41,513 nt of DNA. Origin: Dehalococcoidia bacterium. GTDB lineage: Bacteria > Chloroflexota > Dehalococcoidia > GIF9 > AB-539-J10. Positions 32,485-38,834 of this stretch are shown here, piece after piece. The stretch spans positions 1-41,513 of the forward strand of contig JAUWFX010000004.1 of assembly GCA_030606765.1 (NCBI GenBank), given 5' to 3'. The first letter of the stretch is position 1, and each line of letters starts with the position of its first letter. Position numbers and translations under genes: made by a program. Below the pieces are notes generated by a model. That model had not been told where the DNA came from and did not search any database. It was given only the letters and a program-made list of their open reading frames with translations.

Positions 32485-33420
32485 TTGGCAGCTTACCTTG
32501 AGCTTTACCATAGTGGCAAGCTAAGGGAGCGGATAGACGCGGCTGTATCTTTGCTTGAGAGTTGCTCCGTATGTCCTCGTAGTTGTGGTGTGAATCGCCT
32601 GGCTGCCGATGTGGGCAAGTGTCATACACCCCGCGAAGCAATGGTGTCCAGCTATGGGCCTCACTTCGGCGAAGAAGCTCCATTAGTGGGTAGACATGGT
32701 TCAGGGACTATATTTTTCACTAACTGCAACCTTAGATGTCTATTCTGCCAGAATTATTCCATTAGCCAGCTAGGCGAAGGACAGAAGCTGAGCAAAGAAG
32801 AACTAGCTTACATAATGCTCTCCATTCAAGCTGAAGGATGCCACAACATAAACCTGGTATCCCCAACCCACGTAGTTCCTCAAGTTCTGGAGGCACTGGA
32901 ACTAGCAGTGGAGTCTGGCTTGCATCTTCCCTTAGTATACAACAGCGGTGGCTATGACTCGGTGGAGACCTTGAGGATACTCGACGGCATTGTCGATATT
33001 TATATGCCTGACATGAAATACGACGATGATGAGACTGCTAGAGAATTGTCGGGCATTGAAAACTATCCTGCGATAAATAAAGCAGCAATCAAAGAAATGC
33101 ATCGGCAAACAGGTGACCTAGAGATAAACGAGGAGGGAGTGGCTCAACGAGGACTCCTGATTCGCCATATGGCCTTACCCCACGGTTTAGCAGGAACGAA
33201 AGGGATAGTGAATTTTCTCAGCAAAGAAATTTCCCGCAACACCTATGTCAATATCATGGATCAATACCATCCTTGCTACAAGGCTTTTCAAATTCCAAGT
33301 TTAGGGCGGCGAATATCATCCGCAGAACTCCGTGAGGCATTATCTTTCGCCCAGGAAGCAGGGCTAAATCGGCTGGATAAGATCCATCCCATAGAGATTC
33401 TTCGCATTCGCTCAGAATGA
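32485..33420 (+). CDS. PflX-like radical SAM protein (COG1313 type)
   Basis: A 311-residue radical SAM enzyme related to pyruvate formate-lyase activases. The N-terminal CSVCPRSCGVNRLAADVGKC region is the PflX hallmark with extra cysteines; the radical SAM triad is CNLRCLFCQN (about residues 84-93), followed by GCHNINLVSPTHV and MPDMKYDDDE. Substrate of the family is unknown. The start is TTG, 6 nt after the small basic gene. The last nine or so codons (IEILRIRSE) and the stop come from a dispersed repeat unit at 33394, since homologues usually end near GLNRLD; the tail is probably acquired. Acylphosphatase follows after 61 nt. Confidence 0.88.
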   Translation: MAAYLELYHSGKLRERIDAAVSLLESCSVCPRSCGVNRLAADVGKCHTPREAMVSSYGPHFGEEAPLVGRHGSGTIFFTNCNLRCLFCQNYSISQLGEGQKLSKEELAYIMLSIQAEGCHNINLVSPTHVVPQVLEALELAVESGLHLPLVYNSGGYDSVETLRILDGIVDIYMPDMKYDDDETARELSGIENYPAINKAAIKEMHRQTGDLEINEEGVAQRGLLIRHMALPHGLAGTKGIVNFLSKEISRNTYVNIMDQYHPCYKAFQIPSLGRRISSAELREALSFAQEAGLNRLDKIHPIEILRIRSE

Positions 33421-33422
33421 CA
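33394..33422. repeat. Dispersed repeat unit at the 3' end of the radical SAM gene
   Basis: GAGATTCTTCGCATTCGCTCAGAATGACA is one half of the widespread GATTCTTCGCTTCGCTCAGAATGACA-type bacterial repeat. It contains the stop codon of the upstream gene. Confidence 0.6.
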
Positions 33423-33481
33423 AAAGTGGCTCAAGCTGGCAATGATAGCCAAGAACGACGAAGGTAACTCAGCGTAACGAG

Positions 33482-33766
33482 ATGGCTGATATGGCACGAC
33501 TTTCCGCGACAGTTTATGGTCGCGTGCAAGGCGTTTTCTTTCGCTATTTCGTCCGCAATGAAGCCAGGGGGCTGGGTTTAAAAGGCTATGTGCGCAACCT
33601 TGCCAGCGGCGATGTGGTAGAAGTTCAAGCTGAAGGAGAGAAGCCACAGTTGGATAGACTACTAGAGCAACTTAAGGTGGGCCCGCCGGGAGCCTGGGTT
33701 AAGAGGGTGGAAATAGACTGGTCTGACTATTCAGGTCAGTTCACCAATTTTAGTATAAGATATTAA
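33482..33766 (+). CDS. acyP: Acylphosphatase
   Basis: A 94-residue acylphosphatase hydrolysing carboxyl-phosphate bonds such as acetyl phosphate. The active-site loop is GRVQGVFFRYFVRNEARGLGL with the phosphate-binding Arg (in FFRYF), and the catalytic Asn is in GYVRNLASGDVVEVQAEG. The length is standard for the small alpha/beta sandwich. The start could be the ATG at 33482 or 33491; neither has a strong ribosome site. It lies downstream of the radical SAM gene on the same strand and before an AT-rich repeat. Confidence 0.93.
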   Translation: MADMARLSATVYGRVQGVFFRYFVRNEARGLGLKGYVRNLASGDVVEVQAEGEKPQLDRLLEQLKVGPPGAWVKRVEIDWSDYSGQFTNFSIRY

Positions 33767-33861
33767 TGGAAAATTAAAAGTCAAAGCTCAAAAATCAAAA
33801 TGACAACTCAAAATGCAAAACTTCTTAATTTTTGCACATTTATTTTGGCCTTTTGAATTTC
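33767..33861. repeat. AT-rich interspersed repeat with internal inverted symmetry
   Basis: The left part has repeated TCAAA(A)ATC/GC units (CTCAAAAATCAAAATGACAA), and the right part the complementary TTTTTGCAC, TTTATTTTG, TTTTGAATTT units, so the strand can fold on itself. It fills the gap between the convergent acylphosphatase and DUF362 genes. Similar TCAAAAT-type arrays occur in many environmental genomes. Confidence 0.6.
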
Positions 33862-34614
33862 TTAGTCCTCAAGTTGAACCCGACCCTCATTAATCAATTT
33901 TAAGTGCCCACAGTTAACTCCAGCTATTTGAGAAGCCTCAAGATCAATTTCATAAGGTTCGCCAACCAAGATTTTTCCATAATCCTCTGCTTCCCCTTTG
34001 GTTGGGTCATCAGTATAGAAGAATTTTTGATGGGCTTCGATAATGCCCAAATCGAAAGGCAAGGTGAAGTAGAGGTCAGCAAGGACTTTCTCAATGTCTA
34101 ACTCATATAGAGCTCCCCAGCCACCCGATTTGCCCCTTTGATACTTGCTTACCGGCAACAGACTCAAAAGGTTTGCCACACTGAAGTGACCAGAGCTACC
34201 ACAAACCTTAAAGGGGGTAACGCTGATCAAGAAGTCGCTGCGCAACACTACATTGGGTACCCAGAAACTTTCCACAGCATAGAATTGAGATAAAGGATTC
34301 TGAACCTCTATAAAAATGGAATCCCTGATATCGAGCATAAGGACGTGATGAAAGTTATATCCTAAAGCTTGATATATTGGGTAAATCGATTCACCGCTAG
34401 GAGTCCCATCCGCAATTAGGATATCTGCATTGCTAATTTTTCTAATACCTCTAATAATAGCATTAAGTAGTTTGAGGCTCGTAGTTACAGGGTACGAGAA
34501 GGGATAACCAGCACAGGGTTTGATCAAAACTCGTCTTGCCCAGGCAAGCTGAGGGGGAGGAGTAAACACAAAATCCGAATCTTTAACAATCATTGACTTC
34601 ATATCAGCGACCAA
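33862..34614 (-). CDS. DUF362-type protein
   Basis: A 250-residue protein with the DUF362 pattern: VLIKPCAGYPFSYPVTTSLKLL near the start, NADILIADGTPSGES (the ADG motif), SDFLISVTPFKVCGSSGHFS, and a C-terminal GGWGALYELDIEKVL. The iron-sulfur CxxC clusters seen in larger DUF362 ferredoxin proteins are absent, so this is a short form. The function of the family is not established. It begins 10 nt after the metallo-hydrolase stop, probably in one operon with it and pepA. The TTG at 34614 is the longest start; an ATG at 34602 is equally possible. Confidence 0.65.
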   Translation of the reverse strand: MVADMKSMIVKDSDFVFTPPPQLAWARRVLIKPCAGYPFSYPVTTSLKLLNAIIRGIRKISNADILIADGTPSGESIYPIYQALGYNFHHVLMLDIRDSIFIEVQNPLSQFYAVESFWVPNVVLRSDFLISVTPFKVCGSSGHFSVANLLSLLPVSKYQRGKSGGWGALYELDIEKVLADLYFTLPFDLGIIEAHQKFFYTDDPTKGEAEDYGKILVGEPYEIDLEASQIAGVNCGHLKLINEGRVQLED

Positions 34615-34624
34615 ATTTCAATGA

Positions 34625-35272
34625 CTACAAAGCCGGTCGCAATAGTACGATTTCAGTAGCAGCCGGAAGTCTTTCTCGTTCGAAGTCCACTTCACTACCC
34701 CCCACTCGTCTTACATTTTTCTGGCCTCTAAGGAAATCCTCAACACCTGCTATGGGATAGGCACACCTGGGCGTCTTAAAATGCATGGGAATAACTACTT
34801 TTGGCTTTAATTTATCACATACCTGGCTAGCTACAGATGCATCAATTGTATAGAAGCCACCCACAGGAATAAACATTATATCCACGGCACCAATTTCAGC
34901 GATTTGCCCTGGACTAAGCACATGTCCTAAATCACCGAGGTGACAAAGCTTTATATCATCTACGGTGAAACAAAAGATAGTGTTAAGTCCCCTTTGTTTG
35001 CCCTGCGAGTCATCATGGTAACTAGCGATGCCTCTAAACTGGATACCTTTGGCAGTTTTTGTGCCGCTACCTTCAACTACCTCTGGTGTCCCTTGTACTG
35101 CAGAAACGTCACTGTGGTCGTCATGTCCATGGCTCACCACAACAACATCAGCAGTTTCCTTAATGGGGGAATAATTAATACCTCCACCCACAGCATAAGG
35201 GTCGGTAATTACTCTTAGACCACCCCTAGAGGTAATTAAAAAGCAAGAATGCCCCAACCACCTTACTCTCAT
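34625..35272 (-). CDS. MBL-fold metal-dependent hydrolase (UPF0173-like)
   Basis: A 215-residue metallo-beta-lactamase-fold hydrolase. It starts MRVRWLGHSCFLITSRGG and has the metal motif SHGHDDHSD, a further His in CHLGDLGH, and VVIPMHFKTPRC near the end. The substrate is unknown; related small proteins are annotated as predicted Zn-dependent hydrolases. Its ATG overlaps the pepA stop by 4 nt, and the AGGAGG site lies in the end of pepA, so the two are translationally coupled. Confidence 0.88.
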   Translation of the reverse strand: MRVRWLGHSCFLITSRGGLRVITDPYAVGGGINYSPIKETADVVVVSHGHDDHSDVSAVQGTPEVVEGSGTKTAKGIQFRGIASYHDDSQGKQRGLNTIFCFTVDDIKLCHLGDLGHVLSPGQIAEIGAVDIMFIPVGGFYTIDASVASQVCDKLKPKVVIPMHFKTPRCAYPIAGVEDFLRGQKNVRRVGGSEVDFERERLPAATEIVLLRPAL

Positions 35273-36777
35273 ATAGCCTCCTGATTCTTTGCCTCACTCA
35301 AAGCTAATTTAACTAAAGTTCTGACGCCGACTCCAGTGGCTCCTTTTATTATATAGCCACTCTCCTTCGTCGAAAAAGCAGTGCCAGCTATATCGATATG
35401 AACCCAAGGGGTATTATCAACAAATTCAGCCAAGAAGAGAGCAGCGGTGATGGCTCCGCCATACCTATTGCCGGTATTCTTAACATCAGCAATTTCGCTT
35501 TTATTTTGCTCCTTATACTCCTCGGGCATGGGCATTTGCCACATTCTCTCCCCGGTTTTTTCAGCAGCTTTGAGGATTTTATCTATCAGGTCTTGGTCAT
35601 TTCCAAAAACACCGCTATAAAGGGTGCCTAAAGCAACACGGCAAGCTCCCGTCAAAGTAGCTAAATCTATTATAGGAGATAAACCAAGTTTCTGAGCATA
35701 ACTCAGAGCATCAGCCAGGATAAGTCTTCCTTCGGCATCGGTGCTTATCACTTCTATGGTCTTGCCATTTACCGCCTTCAGTACATCCCCTGGTTTCAAA
35801 GCGGTGCCGCTGGGTAAATTTTCGGTAGCCGGAATAATGGCGGTGACATTAATCTTCGGTTTTAACTGAGCAATAGCTCCAACCGCTGTCATAACTGCAG
35901 CAGCACCAGCCATGTCATCCTTCATCTCACCCATCCCTTCCGATGACTTAATGGAGATTCCCCCAGAATCAAAAGTTATGCCTTTGCCCAGAACGCCAAG
36001 GGCTTTTTCAGAACGTTCATCTCCTTTATAGCTGAGAGTTATTAGCTTAGGAGGCTGGTTGCTTCCTTTCGCCACCCCCAAGAGCGCTTCCATGCCCATC
36101 GCCTCCATGTCCTCTCGGTCAAAGACTTTGAATTCTAAATTATATTTGTTAGCTATTTCTTTAGCTGCTTCAGCCATCTGGCTAGGTGTCATGTAGTTAG
36201 CTGGTTCATTAACCATACCCCGAGCCAAGTTGGTAGCTTCAGCTACTACCTTCCCCTTGCCAATGGCCAGTTCCAGGATTGGGACTTTTTCTTCTTCTCT
36301 TACCACTATCCGCATTTCCTCGATATTCTCATATTCAGGCTTCTTATACTTGGTGAAGCTATAAAGCCCGAGAAGAGCGCCCTCCGCTATTGCTTCAGCT
36401 GAAGCTTCAAGCTCAATACCACCTATGCCAGCACCATGAAGTATTGTAGCTATCTTGTGGCAATTTAATTTACGCAATGCCCGACAAAATTCCCCGGCTA
36501 TCCCGCGAATTTTATCCGCATTGAAATCCTGTCGCTTGCCCAGCCCGGCAATAGCTACTATCCTTGCTGGCAGTTTCCCAAACGTATGAACAATGTTAAC
36601 TTCTCCAAACTTACCCTTAATCTCGCCTCGACTGATGAGAGAACTAATAGCTCCGTCCAAAGCTTTATCCACAGCAGCAGTAGCGCCGTCCGGTTCTTCC
36701 ACACCTTCAAAAAGATTTACCACAATGGCATCAGCTTCGATTTGAGCTATGTCTCCAACTGTAACTTTAATCTCCAA
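35269..36777 (-). CDS. pepA: Leucyl (cytosol) aminopeptidase, M17 family
   Basis: A 502-residue M17 aminopeptidase that removes N-terminal residues, normally as a hexamer with two metal ions. The N-terminal macro-like domain (about 1-170) is followed by the catalytic domain with LGKGITFDSGGISIKSS, MKDDMAGAAAV and the signature STDAEGRLILADALSYA, where the Lys, Asp and Glu metal ligands are all present. PepA proteins of some bacteria also bind DNA as a transcription factor, but nothing here shows that. It leads an apparent pepA - MBL hydrolase - DUF362 operon. Confidence 0.95.
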   Translation of the reverse strand: MEIKVTVGDIAQIEADAIVVNLFEGVEEPDGATAAVDKALDGAISSLISRGEIKGKFGEVNIVHTFGKLPARIVAIAGLGKRQDFNADKIRGIAGEFCRALRKLNCHKIATILHGAGIGGIELEASAEAIAEGALLGLYSFTKYKKPEYENIEEMRIVVREEEKVPILELAIGKGKVVAEATNLARGMVNEPANYMTPSQMAEAAKEIANKYNLEFKVFDREDMEAMGMEALLGVAKGSNQPPKLITLSYKGDERSEKALGVLGKGITFDSGGISIKSSEGMGEMKDDMAGAAAVMTAVGAIAQLKPKINVTAIIPATENLPSGTALKPGDVLKAVNGKTIEVISTDAEGRLILADALSYAQKLGLSPIIDLATLTGACRVALGTLYSGVFGNDQDLIDKILKAAEKTGERMWQMPMPEEYKEQNKSEIADVKNTGNRYGGAITAALFLAEFVDNTPWVHIDIAGTAFSTKESGYIIKGATGVGVRTLVKLALSEAKNQEAI

Positions 36778-36869
36778 AATTCGTCTCCCTAAAATGTATA
36801 AATTTTAGAACATTTATTTTACTTTATTTGGATGAAGAATTGAAGAGGTTAACAGAGGAAATTTTGCTC

Positions 36870-37517
36870 TTATCTCTTTGTTACTCGCACAATCTTATCG
36901 ATTACAGTAGTAATATCCTGCGAGGTATCAACAACAAGATGATTGCGAGAAATTTTTTCCCTTCGAGGCTTCATTTTATTATATACTTCCCAACCGGCTT
37001 CCGAGTTATACTGAGGCACAGCTGCTTTTTCTCGGGCAAGAAGGCGCTGCTTCACCACTTCGGTGGGAGCTTCAACCCAGACCAGGATGAGCTTTGCCCC
37101 GGCTTTTTCTGCAGCGCGGTAGAAATACTCTCGATGGTGCTCCAACAGGTTTGTGGCATCAAAAATGACAGGTATTCCCTTCCTTAAAAGCTCTTCGACG
37201 AGAACATGGCAAGCAGAGAAAAGTCGCTTATTTTCACTTTCCTTATACTGAGGGTAGGGGAACAAGATTTTTCGCAAAGTATCGCTTGCTAAGATGAGAA
37301 AAGACAACCTTTCAGCCAGTTTACGGCAGAAAAAAGACTTACCCGCGCCTGGCAAGCCACTGACCACTATAAGCGGAGGCTCTATCTGGGGTTGGGGTAA
37401 GCCATTAAGGCTTTGCCTTAATGGCTCTACATCTTCATCTAAGCTACCTGCCATAACATCACAATTATCACCATGAGTCAGCTTACGTGTCAAGATGCTG
37501 TCTTCGTTCAGTACCAT
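36870..37517 (-). CDS. P-loop kinase-like protein (zeta-toxin/AAA_33 type)
   Basis: A 215-residue protein with one P-loop NTPase domain starting near residue 48: Walker A VVSGLPGAGKSFFCRKLAERL, followed by LASDTLRKILFPYP, PVIFDATNLLEHHREYF and ILVWVEAPTEVVKQRLLARE. This is the pattern of small kinases of the AAA_33 group that phosphorylate sugars, nucleosides or RNA ends. The substrate is unknown. The first 45 residues are not part of the domain and include a stretch (about residues 31-39) encoded by a perfect DNA palindrome at 37400-37426. No start codon is available between the palindrome and the domain, so it appears to be translated. Confidence 0.75.
   Translation of the reverse strand: MVLNEDSILTRKLTHGDNCDVMAGSLDEDVEPLRQSLNGLPQPQIEPPLIVVSGLPGAGKSFFCRKLAERLSFLILASDTLRKILFPYPQYKESENKRLFSACHVLVEELLRKGIPVIFDATNLLEHHREYFYRAAEKAGAKLILVWVEAPTEVVKQRLLAREKAAVPQYNSEAGWEVYNKMKPRREKISRNHLVVDTSQDITTVIDKIVRVTKR
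37400..37426. repeat. Perfect 12-bp inverted repeat inside the P-loop kinase gene
   Basis: AGCCATTAAGGC-TTT-GCCTTAATGGCT. It lies in the poorly conserved N-terminal extension. No T-run follows on either strand, so it is not a typical terminator. Confidence 0.8.
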
Positions 37518-37533
37518 AGTGACATTTCTTTTT

Positions 37534-37650
37534 TGTCACTGCGCGGGGCGATAGCGACGAAGCAATCTCTAAGTGAGGTTCCTCAGTCGAACTATAGCAG
37601 GCTCCAGCTTCGCAATGAAATTGCCACATCTTCGACTCCTCGTAATGACA
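37534..37650. mobile_element. MITE-like element, about 117 bp, no coding capacity
   Basis: The ends are imperfect inverted repeats: TGTCACTGCGCGGGG at 37534-37548 and CTCCTCGTAATGACA at 37636-37650 (11 of 15 matching). Inside are GACGAAGCAATCTC and its partner region, the hallmark of the TGTCATTGCGAGGAG/GAAGCAATCTC family of bacterial miniature repeats. It lies between the HD-GYP gene and the P-loop kinase start. Confidence 0.7.
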
Positions 37651-37680
37651 GGGTGGGTGTCATTGTGCATTGAAGTCTCC

Positions 37681-38736
37681 CTATCCCCGGGGATGACCAT
37701 CGGGTGCACCGCTTTTAAGGCTTCGAGCCCGTGTAGTCACACTTCCGACCGTTTTAAGGAATGCGGTGATGATAGCCGGGTCGAACTGAGTGCCAGCACC
37801 TTGCCTAATTTCGTGTACGGCTTCCGCGACGGACATTGCTGACCGATACGGTCGGTCGGATGTCATAGCATCAAAGGCATCGGCTACGGCTATGATTCTG
37901 GCTCCCAATGGTATGCCGCTGCCGGCTATGACCTGATGAAGTCCGCTGCCGTCATAATTATCGTGGTGGTGCTCAATCATCTCGGTTATTTTCCCATTAA
38001 CCAACGGCCGAACAATGAGGGCGCCGACATGGGTGTGAGTCATAATGTGCTCGTACTCTCCACGTGTCAGCCTGCCGTGCTTATTCTGGATAACCTGGTG
38101 AATCGCAATCTTCCCGATGTCGTGGAGTAAACTTCCCCAGCGCAAGTCTTCCATATCTTTTGCCGATAGTCCAAGTTCATTGCCTAAAGCTAATGTTAGC
38201 TCGGTCACCCGGCGAGAATGCCCACCAGTATACTTGTCCTTAGCTTCGAGGGCGGATACCAGTGCCTCAATCGCACCAAGAAAGACTTTTCTAATCTCGC
38301 CCGTCTGTTCCTCAACCTTTTCCTCCAGAAATTGTTGGTACCCCCGGAGCTCGAGCTGTAGACGCCTCCTATCGAGAGCCCTTTGGACGGCCAGGGAAAC
38401 CTCCTCCAGGTTAAAAGGCTTGCAAATATAGTCATCAGCCCCCTGCTTCAGGCACTCAACGGCAACATTAATATCAATAACAGCGGTAGCCATAATAACT
38501 ACTGTGTCAGGGTAACCTGACTTTATTTCCGGGAGGAGTTCGATTCCTGATTTACCGGGCATCTTTATATCCAGTATAACCAGAGCAATCGGACTGGTTG
38601 TCAGCATGTTTAAGGTTCCTTCAGCATCACTCGCTTCCTGGCACAGGTAGCCTTCTCCTGATAATTTCTGACGAAGGAGTCTCCTGATAGCAGGTTCATC
38701 ATCGACGATAAGCAATATTTCTTGCTGGCTAGGCAT
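37681..38736 (-). CDS. Response regulator with HD-GYP-type phosphodiesterase domain
   Basis: A 351-residue two-domain protein. The receiver (about 6-120) has the acidic VDDE, phospho-acceptor Asp in LVILDIKMPG and Lys in YICKPFN. After a coiled linker comes an HD-GYP domain (about 155-335) with GHSRRV, LLHDIGKIAI, HTHVGA and EHHHDNYDGSG. The GYP tripeptide is replaced by GLH, so c-di-GMP hydrolysis may be weakened or altered. The start at 38736 is chosen for GGAGTGAGGG just upstream; the frame continues to 38763. The last residues (DGHPRG) lie in a CCCCGGGG repeat-like sequence. It follows the histidine kinase by 98 nt and is its probable partner. Confidence 0.9.
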   Translation of the reverse strand: MPSQQEILLIVDDEPAIRRLLRQKLSGEGYLCQEASDAEGTLNMLTTSPIALVILDIKMPGKSGIELLPEIKSGYPDTVVIMATAVIDINVAVECLKQGADDYICKPFNLEEVSLAVQRALDRRRLQLELRGYQQFLEEKVEEQTGEIRKVFLGAIEALVSALEAKDKYTGGHSRRVTELTLALGNELGLSAKDMEDLRWGSLLHDIGKIAIHQVIQNKHGRLTRGEYEHIMTHTHVGALIVRPLVNGKITEMIEHHHDNYDGSGLHQVIAGSGIPLGARIIAVADAFDAMTSDRPYRSAMSVAEAVHEIRQGAGTQFDPAIITAFLKTVGSVTTRARSLKSGAPDGHPRG

Positions 38737-38834
38737 ACCCTCACTCCTTTCCGGCCAAAACATTTTTGGTCATTCTTTTAGCTCCTTTTCATCTTTAACC
38801 ACTAGAATACCTTTCTCGTTAGCGTCAGCTTGTT

